A stretch of 64,000 nt of DNA from Dallia pectoralis (GCA_029465975.1 CM055739.1:10646513-10710512), one strand, 5' to 3'; positions 34,123-47,454 are shown, counted from the stretch's first letter. Notes: generated by a model not told the origin, from the letters alone. Made by a program: numbers and translations.

Positions 34123-36002
34123 GCTAACAACCGCTCAATTAGGGGAAATTAAGAAACCGCTGTGAGGTCCGCGCTGAACTCATTAGTGATTGAAGGGAAG
34201 GAAGTGCCGTGTCACACTGGAGTAATCCCTAAAGAGCGGGTTCTGGATCCAGGCAGGTCAACATCCCACCATGCCTTTAGGTTTTACAGTAATGAGGATA
34301 TCTATGGTAATGACAGCTAGGCACATTGGGTCTTAGTGACGCGGTACCACAATGCAACACGAGGATCCTGTCTCCAGACTGAATCTCATCGTGCTCATGA
34401 AGGATAACCGTGGCGTCTGTTAACCGCTAATCATGGCCATGTGGCTAGACACAGTAAAGCACCATGATGAATTATTTTCCAAGTGTACTGAAGATCCATC
34501 CGATCCTGATCACGTTTAAAGTAAGTTGTTACCGTGTAGAGTCGCCGGGAAATCCTAAGTGCACATCAAAGAGCTTCGTGTAGACGATAACACAGGCGTC
34601 ACATTGTGAGCACAGATTTACCAACCCTATAACGTACAGGTTTTATATTAGGAAACGAATCACTAATCTAATCTGAACGGGCAATATTGATAAGTATTGT
34701 AAAGCATACACGAGTCATACATTAATCATGTATTACAGATTACCACATTGAGTGTCTTGCACGAGACTGAGGTGCCAGGCCGTCGTATTACTAATCAGTT
34801 TGCAATTATGTTTAATAACTTCTCTGGTAGCCAGTCTTTTTACAGTGAAGAAGCGGAGCTAGTCTTTACGATCCAATTACAGCACAGACTGGTTCTCAAC
34901 AAACACAGGAGAGGAAGACTTCTGGGAAAAATTACAAGACTATTTGAAGGACAGATTTTGATTAATTGAAGGTCAAGAAAATATTTTACAAATGGAAATG
35001 AACCAAAACTCTGAATGATGTGGAACGTGTGACAGGTGGACCCGGTGAGCGTGGGACGAGGTGATGAAATGTACCCGTTTGACACAAGTGTAAAGCACCT
35101 TTAATTGATCACTGCAGGCATTAGGGTGGAAAACACAGAGGACACATGCACCTGAACACGGCTAAAAATGCTACAGTGACTTCATGGCAACCCGACAACC
35201 GGCAGGTTCCGCTGGTTGTTGGCCCGGCCCCCGGAGACGGGCCCCGGTCCCTCGGCTCGACGCTGAGTGTTGTGTGTGTGTGTGTGTGTGTTTGTTTGTA
35301 GTGACACGGCTGGGAGTCTACAGGCAGCGAGCGAGCGCAGCGCGATTTGGACCGCAGCCCATCCCCTCCACGCTAATAAGAGTAATCAGGAGCCCCATGC
35401 CAGGTACCAGCCCCGTGGCAGAGCAGAGACATGGCACAGCCCTCACCGCCCAGCCGCCCGCCCCCCTGCGCTCTGTTTACCCATAACAACCTGGATCAAC
35501 AGACTCACAAATGTACGTCCGCACAAATGCGGATGGGCAAAACAACACACACACACACACACACACACACGCGCGCGCGACGAGAGTTAATGAGCGAGAA
35601 ACATCGTCGATACAGTACAGTTGATCACCATTGTCCGACGACAGCGGGGTATCGATTGGCTGGCTGTTTGGTAATGGCTCATTAGACGTGTCTTATAGAA
35701 GCAAGGCTAAACAAACACAATCACACATAATGGACGCCAATGCAAACAAATCATATTGTTTTTACATACAAGCGATGGCTGATTCGGTTGGTTTCATCTG
35801 GAGTGCTCCTTAACGTACACATTCTGGGTCGAATTAAGTCAAGTTCTGATGGTATTATTGGAGCTAGCCGTATATATTAATATTTCCCGACTTCAGTGAC
35901 TGCAGAAGTCTTAGCCTGGAGCAGGATTAAGGAAAAAAACAATGGCAAGATGCATTTTGGGAAAGTGAAAAAAAAACATACTAGTAGTGTCAATAGTGGA
36001 AG
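34123..36002. other. 1.9 kb of mostly unique DNA
   Basis: GT run at about 35268-35294 and (CA)n at about 35548-35572 ending in CGCGCGCG. A GC-rich portion (35180-35480) sits between them. No exon, RNA gene or element is supported. Confidence 0.4.
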
Positions 36003-38127
36003 AAATATGGTGATAATAGTACTGGTGGTGATAATAGTACTGGTGGTGGTGGTGATAATAGTACTGGTGGTGATAATAGTACTGGTGATGATAATAGTAC
36101 TGGTGGTGGTGGTGATAATAGTACTGGTGGTGATAATAGTACTGGTGGTGGTGGTGATAATAGTACTGGTGGTGATAATAGTACTGGTGGTGATAATAGT
36201 ACTGGTGGTGATAATAGTACTGGTGGTGGTGGTGATAATAGTACTGGTGATGATAATAGTACTGGTGGTGGTGGTGATAATAGTACTGGTGGTGGTGATA
36301 ATAGTACTGGTGGTGATAATAGTACTGGTGGTGATAATAGTACTGGTGGTGATAATAGTACTGGTGGTGATAATAGTACTGGTGGTGATAATAGTACTGG
36401 TGGTGGTGGTGATAATAGTACTGGTGGTGGTGGTGATAATAGTACTGGTGGTGGTGGTGATAATAGTACTGGTGATGATAATAGTACTGGTGGTGGTGGT
36501 GATAATAGTACTGGTGGTGGTGATAATAGTACTGGTGGTGATAATAGTACTGGTGGTGGTGGTGATAATAGTACTGGTGGTGATAATAGTACTGGTGGTG
36601 ATAATAGTACTGGTGGTGATAATAGTACTGGTGGTGGTGGTGATAATAGTACTGGTGATGATAATAGTACTGGTGGTGGTGGTGATAATAGTACTGGTGG
36701 TGGTGATAATAGTACTGGTGGTGATAATAGTACTGGTGGTGATAATAGTACTGGTGGTGATAATAGTACTGGTGGTGATAATAGTACTGGTGGTGATAAT
36801 AGTACTGGTGGTGGTGGTGATAATAGTACTGGTGGTGGTGGTGATAATAGTACTGGTGGTGGTGGTGATAATAGTACTGGTGATGATAATAGTACTGGTG
36901 GTGGTGGTGATAATAGTACTGGTGGTGGTGATAATAGTACTGGTGGTGATAATAGTACTGGTGGTGATAATAGTACTGGTGGTGGTGGTGATAATAGTAC
37001 TGGTGGTGATAATAGTACTGGTGGTGGTGGTGATAATAGTACTGGTGGTGATAATAGTACTGGTGGTGGTGATAATAGTACTGGTGCTGATAATAGTACT
37101 GGTGGTGATAATAGTACTGGTGGTGGTGGTGATAATAGTACTGGTGGTGATAATAGTACTGGTGGTGGTGGTGATAATAGTACTGGTGGTGGTGATAATA
37201 GTACTGGTGGTGATAATAGTACTGGTGGTGATAATAGTACTGGTGGTGGTGGTGATAATAGTACTGGTGGTGATAATAGTACTGGTGGTGGTGGTGATAA
37301 TAGTACTGGTGGTGATAATAGTACTGGTGGTGGTGATAATAGTACTGGTGCTGATAATAGTACTGGTGGTGATAATAGTACTGGTGGTGGTGGTGATAAT
37401 AGTACTGGTGGTGATAATAGTACTGGTGGTGGTGGTGATAATAGTACTGGTGGTGGTGATAATAGTACTGGTGGTGATAATAGTACTGGTGGTGATAATA
37501 GTACTGGTGGTGGTGATAATAGTACTGGTGGTGATAATAGTACTGGTGGTGATAATAGTACTGGTGGTGGTGATAATAGTACTGGTGGTGATAATAGTAC
37601 TGGTGGTGGTGATAGTAGTACTGGTGTTGATAATAGTACTGGTGGTGGTGATAGTAGTACTGGTGTTGATAATAGTACTGGTGGTGGTGATAGTAGTTCT
37701 TGTGGTGGTGATAGTAGTACTGGTGGTGGTGATAGTAGTACTGGTGGTGGTGATAGTAGTACTTGTGGTGGTGATAGTAGTACTTGTGGTGGTGATAGTA
37801 GTACTGGTGGTGGGGATAATAGTACTGGTGGTGGTGGTGATAATAGTACTGGTGGTGGTGATAGTATTGGTGCTGGTGATAGTAGTACTGGTGGTGGTGG
37901 TGATAGTAGTACTGGTGGTGGTGATAGTAGTACTGGTGGTGGTGATAGTAGTACTGGTGGTGGTGATAGTAGTACTGGTGGTGGTGATAGTAGTACTGGT
38001 GGTGGTGATAGTAGTACTGGTGGTGATGATAGTAGTACTGGTGGTGGTGATAGTAGTACTGGTGGTGGTGATAGTAGTACTGGTGGTGGTGATAGTAGTA
38101 CTGGTGGTTTTGATAGTATTTCTGTTA
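36003..38127. repeat. 15/18/21-bp array of GGT-GATAATAGTACT type
   Basis: The core word GATAATAGTACT is joined by (GGT)1-4, so units differ by steps of three bases (15, 18 and 21 bp). From about 37600 the core changes to GATAGTAGTACT, with GATAGTAGTTCTTGT variants, so the array has two domains: an older-looking left domain and a distinct right one. Higher-order blocks are visible (the ordered pattern of 21-, 15- and 18-bp units recurs over several hundred bases). All length changes are in threes, so plus and minus frames stay open for over 700 codons (Ile/Val/Leu on plus, Pro/Leu/Ser on minus). This follows from the GGT expansion step and does not by itself indicate coding. Confidence 0.95.
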
Positions 38128-39565
38128 GTTGTGGATAAACAGAAACATGTATATTCACTCAGTACCTATAGGGTCTGATCTCCATAGACATCAGGTTGAG
38201 GACATTGGTGGCCCAACCACTCCTTTCTGTTGCCCAGTCAGATGATGTTTTTCACTCCCTCCCTGAATGACGGACGCCTCTAAAAGAAAACGCAGGACTT
38301 CTCTCTCACAGTGTGGGCAGTGTGTGTCATTTCTCACCGAAAGACACGAAGATGAAGAGGCGGATGGAGGACAGAGGACGAAGGCTGGGTGCCCAGGGCT
38401 CGGATGTTGGCGGGAACAGTCCGCCTGGCTTCTCTCAGCCCGGAGCGTCTGGGAGAGCTTCTCTCTCTCTGTAAAAACTCCTAAAGACTGAGATCAAGAC
38501 TGGAAATAGAGTCCTGTGACTCGGGTCTGAAGTCCTAAACTTAAAACAACAACTATATATATATATATATTAAAGCTCTCTCACAATCACCTGTTTGGTT
38601 GTGACCCCCACAGAGGTCAACCCGTTGCCCCGGTATCCCATCTCACCGTCGTGCAGTCGATTACAGCACTGAACATGTGACGTTCGGATGTGTGACGTGA
38701 TTCCAACCAACAGGGCCCTGATGTGTGGCTATCTAGCTGTCAAGCTCCCCACTATTGCCCCGAGGCGTCAGGTGTCAGCCGTAACCCTCACACTGTATAG
38801 TTATCATGGCCGTGGTGGAAGCAGTGGCGGCCAGACGTCAGTCATAGGCCAGACGAGGAAAAGAAAAAAGGCAGAAGGAGAGAGTGAAAGAGAGAGAGAG
38901 TAAAGAAAGACAGCTCCATCAGGGTGTCTCTGAAGAACTGGACAGGGGACACACATACCCGTTCGAACGCTCCCAGAGCGGAATGGCTGTCCGTCAAATA
39001 CGGAAAGTCGGCAAAGCACTGAAGGAATTGTGTGTACAGAGACAAACAGGATAACAAGCAGGTCCCATTCCGGTAATTACAGTAATACAGAACTCCAACG
39101 ACAGGCGACGGACCCGTCACTATGAGCCCAAGGTTAACCGTCCAGAAAACAAGCACAGAGATTCAAGTTTTTTTTTCAGTTTCTCTGAGGTACTCATTTG
39201 CAGAGGTGAAACGGTTACCGCACGGGAGAGTGGGGGATAATTCCCAGCCATCAAGTCTCTTTTTAATTTTCTCTCTCCCCGCTGAGGGACGGGGCGTCGA
39301 TCTGTTTTTTCGGGGGGCGCTCGTCTGAGTGTCTGAAGGCTGTAATTGAGGTTAACATCTCGGCTGATTATAGAACGTCCGCGGGGGTGGAGGCACCTCC
39401 GCCCGTTACGGCGCTCCGCGCAGTCATCCCATTTCCTGGTCTCCGCGTGTGACGGCCGCACTGACACATCTCCCCACGCCCCTCTGCACGAGCGCGTCTC
39501 CTGCACCCTCCTCCGTTTCGTATTCCCATTTCCTGGTCTCGCGTTAGTGGGGAATTAGACTCCCT
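38128..39565. other. Unique DNA with a short (AT)n
   Basis: (AT)n at about 38551-38570 and GAGA-rich DNA near 38875-38900. The rest is unique and moderately GC-rich. Frames up to 128 codons overlap on both strands with no recognisable domains. Confidence 0.4.
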
Positions 39566-39860
39566 GGGGTGGTGCAGTAGTCAAACGAGCCCTTTTGCAG
39601 TGCCAATCTGACCACTACAGTTCAGGTTTGATCTGCATCTAGCACAGTGGGCGACGCCAATTGTCCAGAGACATCGCCCAGCCGTGCACCCAGTCTGGTG
39701 GGTCGGGCGCCTGCATACTAACTTAGGTCTTCAGGTGAGTGAGTGGGCCCTTGTGTACCTTTAACGCACAATTAGCTCACAGTTTCTTGTGGGGAGGGCT
39801 TGACCTGATCTTCAACTCTCCCGAACTCGGGAGATGTGAGGAGCCAGGTCTGTAAAAACA
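39566..39860 (+). mobile_element. Probable diverged HpaI-like tRNA-derived SINE
   Basis: GGTGGTGCAGTAGTCAAACG at 39569-39588, CAGTTCAGGTTTGATCTGCA with a decayed B-box, and GACGCCAATTGTCCAGAGAC followed by CATCGCCC have the order and spacing I recall for the salmonid HpaI SINE head and body. It is heavily diverged and its 3' end is uncertain; a recognisable tail is not seen. Confidence 0.45.
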
Positions 39861-40735
39861 ATGAGCTAAAGCCTACCAATTACTCGGGGAGTTAAACAGT
39901 TCTCCGGCTCTTCACAATAGCGCTTCATGTACATGTCCACGTTAATATGTGTACCGCGTGCAGGTGGTGTCTGGGTAGTCAGCTAATAACTAGTGTACAG
40001 ATCTGTGGCAATCACACTTTACATTTTTTAAGAGAAGATAGAGTTTACTTTAAAGTGTTAAGCGTAGGAGCATCGCGCTTGAAGATCCTACTGAATTGCT
40101 AGAGAAGTTCTTCATTCGTACCTCCTGATCCCAGCTTCCTGGGGACGTCACATCTAGCTATCATATAACGTGTCAGGAAGGAGCTCCTATCATTTGAACG
40201 GACGGGCATGACTACATTTTTACACAACCTTTTTTTTTGTATTTTTTATCGTAACATATAAAATGACACACGAGTCCCACCATAAGTGTACGAATTAATT
40301 TTAGAAACTCAACTCACGGACAACGACGACAACACAGCAAGCCAGGTACACATGGATTCCCCCCACAGACCTTCTCTCGTCTAAACACACAAAACGTTTT
40401 TCTCACTCGTTTACACGTTGCGAAATAAACATTGCGAGAACGCATTTCGCGACCGCCCGGGCCGCGTTAGCCGGGCAAGGCGAGGTACAGAGCAGGTCTA
40501 GACCAGGCCTTGGTTCTATTTGCCGATGTTTTCCTTGGGAATCAAATGGCGATAGAATATCCACTGTAGATATGCTAATGCAAAAGTGGTGTGGCTCAGA
40601 AAGGACCGCTGCAGTCCCGAAGGCATTGATTGTGTTGTAGAAGCAGACACTGTAATCGGGACAGACACACATGCCCACATTCTCCACCACATAAACCTGA
40701 ATACTAATGTCCCACCCCTCCTCACTCTTTTTCTC
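39861..40735. other. Single-copy-looking non-coding DNA
   Basis: AT-rich unique DNA with a poly-T run at about 40231-40240. Nothing further is supported. Confidence 0.4.
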
Positions 40736-41136
40736 ACCGCTGCTCTTTCTGTCTCTCCCATTTTCCTCTTTCTCTTTATTTCGATTTTCTGCCTTCCTCT
40801 CTATTTTCTGTTCCATTTTTTGTCGTCTCTCTCTCTCTCATGCACACTCTCTCTCTCTGTCTCTCTCATTCTTTCTCACTTCACACAAACACATGTGTAA
40901 ATACACAGGCACACAGACACACACTCAGACACACACACGCGCGCGCACGTCCTCTCTCAATCAGCGGGAGTCCAAATCAAGCTGATTTTCCTCTTTGATT
41001 TCGAGGGAGAGAGCTGCTCAGATTGGATTTCACAAAGTCAGAGAGGAGCGGCCAGTGGGAGGCGACGGGAGGCCAGGGGATGTTTTGCATATTATAATGT
41101 TGAAAAGAGAAAGCAGAGGACAGAAAGTAATCTCTC

Positions 41137-41168
<32 letters not shown>

Positions 41169-41180
41169 CAACACACACAC
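40736..41180. repeat. CT tract and (CA)n microsatellites around unique DNA
   Basis: Imperfect CT/TTTC DNA at about 40736-40885, CA at about 40884-40948 ending in CGCGCGCACG, unique spacer, then a purer (CA)n at about 41139-41190. Confidence 0.8.
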
Positions 41181-41453
41181 CGACACACACAGAATAGACA
41201 GCACTATTGTCTCCCAGTTCACATAGGTCTTGGGTACGTATTTGTCCGCAAACCCAGAAGTAGATATTATTTCTTAGTTATATTTAATGATCGGTGGGAA
41301 AAAAATCCAGGTATGGATGGTCCCTTATTGTGCTTCCAAACACATTAAATATTTTGTGCAGGTGAAGATAATGGGACAATGTTTTGTATTTTTTCCCTGC
41401 GCATTTGCTCAAATTGCGCACACCTGACAGAAACTCCCCGGAGTGCAATCAGA

Positions 41454-41561
41454 GACGTTGTGTGAATGTGTGTGTGTTGACGTTGTGTGAATGTGTGTGT
41501 GTTGACGTTGTGTGAATGTGTGTGTATTGACGTTGTGTGAATGTGTGTGTGTGTGTCGTGG
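41454..41561. repeat. 25-bp minisatellite, 4 copies
   Basis: GACGTTGTGTGAATGTGTGT with a GTGTT end; GACGTTG recurs at 41454, 41479, 41504 and about 41529. It probably began as a GT tract that captured flanking DNA. Confidence 0.9.
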
Positions 41562-41724
41562 TTTCCATGGTGTGACAGGGCGACCACCACCTTGGCAGCG
41601 GGCTGTTTTGAAATTGTTTTGCCTGCTGTAGAAGTTGGCTAATGTAGCACACCTGCTATCACCGCGGCGTCATTAGCCTCAGCAACGGTCGCCTGGCGAA
41701 AAGGTCAAGTTTCCACAGAGGCAG

Positions 41725-42055
41725 GCATAAAAGAGAGAGAGAGGGGGAGAGAGGGAGAGAGAGAGGGAGAGAGAGAGGGAGAGAAAGAGGGAGAGAGAGA
41801 GAAGGAGAGGGAGAGAGGAGGGAAAGGGAGAGTGAGAGAAGAGAGAGGAGGGAAAGGGAGGGAGAGGGAGTGAGGAGGGAGGGAGAGGGAGGTGGAGTGT
41901 AAGGGAGAAGGAGAGAGAGAGGAGGAGAGAGGAGGGAGAGAGTGAGTGAGGGAGAGGGAGGTGAAGGGAGAGAGGAGGGAAAGGGAGAGAGAGGAGGGAA
42001 AGGGAGAAGGTGAGGGGGAGAGAGGGAGGGAGAGGGAGTGAGGAGGGAGAGAGTC
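41725..42055. repeat. GA/GGGA polypurine tract
   Basis: About 330 bp of GAGAGG, GGGAGA and GAGGGAAAGG units, nearly all purine on the plus strand. The complementary frame reads Ser/Leu/Pro and is an artefact. Confidence 0.92.
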
Positions 42056-43608
42056 AGATCATTCTTCCTCCCAGTCCTTATGAGCATCGATGCACGGCTG
42101 GTGAGTAGGACTGAGCTACATGGGCAGAGAGACGTGCATGATGGGAGAAGACAAAGTATATAGCACTTCACACTCGCTGGGCTTTCGATTCTGTATGCAG
42201 AAGCACACGCAGAAGCAGGAGATTCCAGGCCACCAGCCGATTCCAATCCCAAACCTGACTATGGACTATGAACGTTTGTCAAATGGGATATAAATAGGTG
42301 TAAAGGTGAACTACAAAATACGGTTATTCAGATTTGGATGATGTTACTATATCATTGACTACGACTTACAGCCATCTATATGCAATATGCTAGCCATATG
42401 CTATACTATACATGTTTATCTCGTACAGCATGTAGTAGTGAGATTATTAACATAATGAATGGGAACTATGACGTTTAAACACGTCTAGCATGTGAAATAT
42501 CACAAATATCACATCATTTGCGGCAGGATTATTGGTAAAAATAATCAAAAGCTCATTTGATTTAACAGCAAACAGAAACACCCAAAACCTGCTATTTTCC
42601 TTCAGTAATAAGTCAGGATTGTGTGAACATATGTTTCACCATCAGGACTGACAAAAATGTGGGATTCCTAACTACTTTTCAACCAACCCATCTAGTTAAA
42701 ATTAAAACCTAGATGTATATTGCTTTAATGACACCTATTTCCCCGATTTTCAATACGTAATGCTAGCCACCTATGCAGTTTCAATCTGATAGCTGCCCAC
42801 CTCATCTACAGCTAGATATTGGCACTTAGCAAATAGCAAATAAGTATAAGTATTTGTTGAACAGAAGCCCCATTCAAGTCAGATTTGCTAGCATGGATAC
42901 AATTCAACCAAATATAATATAGCCTTTTGATTTTGTGAAGATTTCATTAACATTCATAGTCCTCACTAAAGCTAGCTATGTGCCTCACATAATTGCATGA
43001 CTTTAACAACACATGGTCAATGTTTCCAATATATATACGCTCATAGTGAGTAGATGTATCAAACCTAGATGACATATTACAGTCTCCAGGGTAGTTAGCA
43101 ACCACCAACTTAACCCTGTGAAGTAAACATAGTGGTTGACTTTAAGAAATGACTCGTTTTGAGATTCAGTGTTCAGCTGTCAGTACAGTTGAGGGATTTA
43201 CCTTCCTGCCGACCATGGTTTTCCTCAATCTCAGGGGACCTTAAAGACAAGCCTGACCTCTCCTATCTCCATCTGGTCTGGGCGTCTGTATCTGTCTGCT
43301 ACAGAAGACAAGTAAACAGCAACACATTGTACAGACCTCAGAACAGGCCATCAGCTGTCATCAGCTCTACACTGAGTTCCTACATGTCTTTAGGTTCAGA
43401 TCCAGTACATGTGAACCATTAACCAAAATTCCACCCCTCTAACTGACCACCCCCCTCCTGTCCATTCTGTTGCCCTTAGCGACTGACCATCTGTTCCACA
43501 GAGACCATTCTCACGTCCGTCAAGACACATCCAACCTCAAAACTAAATAGCGGCACTAGACCACTTACCTCACCGCACCCAGATATACTGGAAATGTACA
43601 TCTGTGAA
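42056..43608. other. 1.5 kb of AT-rich unique DNA
   Basis: No array, element or credible exon. AT-rich with several TAGCTA/GCTAGC words. Frames are short. Confidence 0.4.
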
Positions 43609-43877
43609 TAGGTTAAATAATAGTAAATTAATGTAGCTAATATGGGCACATACTAGGTTAAATAATGTTTAATGAATGTAGCTAATAAAGTCAGTTAATA
43701 GGTGAAATAATGCTAAATGAATGTAGCTAATATAGGCACATACTAGGTTAAATAATGCTAAATGAATGTAGCTAATATAGGCACATACTAGGTTAAATAA
43801 TGTTAAATTAATGTAGCTAATATAGGCACATGCTAGGTTAAATAATAGTAAATGAATGTAGCTAATAAAGTCACATA
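43609..43877. repeat. 45-bp diverged minisatellite, about 6 copies
   Basis: Copies of AGGTTAAATAATGCTAAATG then AATGTAGCTAATATAGGCACATACT. The third lacks CACATAC-type sequence and reads GTCAGTTAAT. Substantial divergence suggests an old array. Confidence 0.88.
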
Positions 43878-44746
43878 CATCTTCTCACCTCCCATCGTAA
43901 TGTAACTGTAATTTCGTTGTCAACTGCCAGATTTTTCCATGTACTCTGTACCTACAGTATGCAGCAGCTCTAAACCATGGCCTTTTCCCAATGTTGGGGG
44001 ATAAGCCGGTCCAACCTGTGCGAGGCCAAAATGTCTCCAGTCGAATACAATGACACGCAAGCTCATATAGATTTAACAGACACAGACTTGTATACGTAAA
44101 CATTGTTCACTGATCCCGGGACAGGCTTCTCCTGCCCACCAGAACAGATATTAATCTTATATGATTTGGTCCACAGCTCATCCGGAACATCAGTCCTATC
44201 CAGAATTTGAAGGGAGACATCCCATGTCATTGACCTTTGACTTGTTACTACCATGCTGAGGCAATTGAACACCATGGACACGCAGTATAAAGGCCTAGAA
44301 ATAACGTTCGTTTTCTTTAGGCGACTTATAAAACGACGTACAGTATTGCAGTTGTATTAGCTTACATTAGACACGTTCATATTATCCAGGGCCGTGTTCA
44401 AGATTTCTCTGTATAAATAAAGGAAAATAAATATATGAAATGCATTGATGTTGGGTAAAATCCTTTAGCCGTTTAGCCGTGACCTCTGAATGCACAGTTT
44501 AGTCACATCGGAGTGTGTGAATCTCGTTATCGAGGACGGTCGTGTTAAATTTCCCAGAGTCCCCCTCAGGGTTACCTATTTAAAGAACCCCCCACACATC
44601 AGAAATGCCAGGGCTTCTCATCTCAGGTGTACTGCAGCAATAAAACAAGTTATCAAGTTAATGAATACACTGTCTCCTTCCTCTGCTGTCCAGTTCACCC
44701 GATCAGCGCGAACAAACGCGCGCACACACACACGCACACACACACA

Positions 44747-44782
<36 letters not shown>

Positions 44783-45088
44783 GCGACAGATAGTGTCTCC
44801 TCATTCGTACCTGCTCAAAGGTAATTAATGTGTATGGCATTTAGGAGCATTCAAGTAGACAAATATGACAGAGACAGGGACAATTAAGCCTGTTCAAGCT
44901 ACATTAACTTCCCCCGGCTATTACAGCGTGCAACGTTTTTACGTTGGCTTGTAAACGAAGCTCTGGGATTGTTCCTCATGGGCCATAGAGATATTAATGG
45001 AAGGAAAAAGGGACATGGTGTTTATTGCACTTCCATAATTGCTAATACATTTCAATTATCTCCTGTGTCACTTTAAGAATGAGTGTAT
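43878..45088. other. Unique DNA with a CA tract and a candidate conserved block
   Basis: (CA)n at about 44718-44780. The stretch about 44820-45080 is repeat-free with several homeodomain-type cores (GGTAATTAATG, GACAATTAAGCC, CATAATTGCTAATAC). It may be an enhancer-like conserved element. This is composition only. Confidence 0.3.
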
Positions 45089-47107
45089 CTGTGTGTGTGT
45101 GTGTGTGTGTGTGCATGCGCGCTTGCGTTCGTGCGTGTGATAAAGACTGCGCTGTAGTACTATAATGTGTGTGTACTGTAGCTCAGTCCTTCGATCGGTG
45201 AGTGTTCAGGTGAGGCGAAGAAGGAAATACAGAGAAACCTAGAAAGATAGAGAGATTGAGAAAAGAGAGAGAGAGAGAGAGAGCAAATCTGGAGCGAGGA
45301 CAGTTTTAAGAATGCCAGTTACATCATCACACAGGCGGAGCTCACTCTCACCCTGCTCTCGCATCCGGCTGGTGGGAGGGAACGAGGGGAATATTTATGG
45401 GGTATCATGGTTCCAGGTTACCCAGAAACACATGATGGAACACACCTTGACCTCCTGGAGGGAGAACCAACCATAGCAACTCTCCTCCCCTCTTCAGCTC
45501 CCCACGGCTCCCTAAACCCAGCCACAGCTCTTCACGCCCATAAACAATTCACACGTCACACCACAACAACAACAGGATGTTGTAAAGCCAGGAGCGGACT
45601 GGCCATATGGCAATTCGGGACTGGTAAATTATTTCGCCTTAAAGACTCCAATTATCAGATCATTTCGGGACCCAGTTTGCTCTTGTGTGAAACAACGTAC
45701 ACCTCAAGGGACATGCGCTGTACATCAGTTGAATGACACTATGGTTGCAAGGTTGGAAATGGGTATTTGCAAGGGTTATTTATGGCCATCTACAAATTTG
45801 CCTATTAATATGAATATCTAATAATGGTGTAAATGTGTGCATAATCCTCAGGCCTTTTTAGCACCCCCATGTGAGGTGGAAATGGATGAGCCCATTTGTC
45901 CGGTGTGACCTCCTGTTGAGCAGGTGTTCGGGCACTTATCTGCAAAACGGGGGGGGACGGACAAAAAGCAATGATGGTCAGAAACCCTTGGAAGTCCTCA
46001 AAAAGTTGGTAACAGGTAATGCACTCTAAACGGGCAAACAATGATTGCTACTCACGCCCGTGCTAATGCCGCCGCCAGCCGTTCGGCGCTGAGAGTCTTG
46101 TGGACGTTTCAGAACAAGTGGGTGCTTGACAAGCAGATATGGAAGGCATTAACGCCAAGGTGGGAGAGACGCTGCCCCGCGGAGAGCTAGCGTTGGTCCA
46201 TATGGGTTCTTCACAACAGTGTTTGTTGTGACTCTGTCACATGCAGATGGATCTGAAATATTGTTGATACACACACTCTGGCTCAGATGGCGAAATGGTC
46301 ACTAGATGCAAACCGTGAAGACAGTGTTCTGCGCTCACAAAATGATGGAAGTTTGGATCAGTCTAAACCATGGAACCATTTTAAAAAGTTAAAATTAAGT
46401 CAATATATTTCTTTAAGTATTCATTTTTCAAAGAAATAGCACACGATGATATAATATGACATTTTGGTATTTATTTTATATTTTTTTGTGTCATGTTTCT
46501 TTACACATTTTTGTGGTTTACGTTGGCCAAGCAAAGTGACACTGGTGGTGTGGTGGCCCAGTCAGAAAGGCACAAGAAATACTAGCGAGTGGACGACTGT
46601 AATGATTCCGCAACAATATGCTACATATAGCAAGAACGGTAAATCTGAAGGTGGTTGGAAAGTGAGGATAACAGTAGGCTACAGTTAGCAAATAGCCTAA
46701 AGCTGGCTAGCGTATAGCTAACTAGCTTCTCTAGAATGTTCCATCCAAGGCGTATACTGTCATATGGTAAAACATATTTCATTAGCGAGATTTGATGTGA
46801 ATACTATTGCATCTCTCTGTTTATATCCTCTATTTGTGGGCTTGCTCTTTTGTCACTTGGAGCTAACTTTGTATCATAACGACACCCACACCCAGGCGTT
46901 ATGTAGCACACTGTTGCTCTGGTTAATAATACAATGCTAGGTGTTGTTAATGCACAGAACAGGAGTTGAGCCAGTGACTGTTAAGTTTAGGTCAGGGTTT
47001 GGTATTAAGTTATTGAGGATAACATTTGGGCTAGTTTAAGATTAGGGTTAGATAACAGACTTACTTATCATGGTATTAATTGTCAGTCCTCACTTTTATA
47101 GTAAAGC
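45089..47107. other. About 2 kb of mostly unique DNA
   Basis: GT run (about 45089-45121) and GA run (about 45265-45286). A segment at about 45590-45660 (GAGCGGACTGGCCATATGGC) resembles a word frequent in fish repeats, but it is too short to call. No exon supported. The last bases, ATATT at 47108-47112, are the left target duplication of the LTR element. Confidence 0.4.
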
Positions 47108-47112
47108 ATATT
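47108..47112. other. Target-site duplication, left copy
   Basis: ATATT directly abuts the 5' LTR and is repeated exactly at 50649-50653 after the 3' LTR. A 5-bp duplication is the usual footprint of an LTR-element integrase. Confidence 0.93.
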
Positions 47113-47215
47113 TGTCACGATTGGTGTGGTGGCGTTGCTACACGGACATATTTCGGTGATGCACTTCCTTGTTTACGTTTGTCTCACGGCTGTTTGTAAT
47201 TATAATCATGAGGGA

Positions 47216-47223
47216 TATAAAGG
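47216..47223 (+). promoter_or_regulatory. Probable LTR TATA box
   Basis: TATAAAGG about 100 bp into the LTR, upstream of the presumed transcription start; the same bases occur in the 3' LTR at 50373-50380. Confidence 0.6.
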
Positions 47224-47416
47224 GGTCGCTAGCAAGTCACTCCTTGCTTAGCATTATTCTATGTCACGCTGGTTTAGAGGTGAGTGCTGTGTACGTTTGC
47301 TGTTGCTACTGTGGGTTTTTTGTATTGGTATTATAAGACGCGACACGCGCACTTTGTTTTCATTAGCCCAGTTAGCCCTTTTTCGCCGTTCTCGGTTTGT
47401 TTTATGTTCTATGTAA

Positions 47417-47422
47417 AATAAA
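47417..47422 (+). terminator. Polyadenylation signal in the LTR
   Basis: AATAAA in GTAAAATAAACG context. The 3' LTR copy at 50574-50579 would be the functional one for an element transcript; use of the 5' copy must be bypassed. Confidence 0.6.
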
Positions 47423-47454
47423 CGTGGATTGGAACAGATCAACTGGCTCTGCAC

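Noticed and set aside
35896..38178. 760-codon Ile/Val/Leu-rich frame as a multi-pass membrane protein, and its 722-codon antisense
   Set aside because: Both are the GGT-GATAATAGTACT array. Hydrophobicity comes from GTG, ATA and GTA codons in the repeat, with no loops or conserved residues.
45590..45660. Possible DNA-transposon fragment (GAGCGGACTGGCCATATGGC)
   Set aside because: It resembles a common fish repeat word but is under 80 bp with no ends or target duplication.
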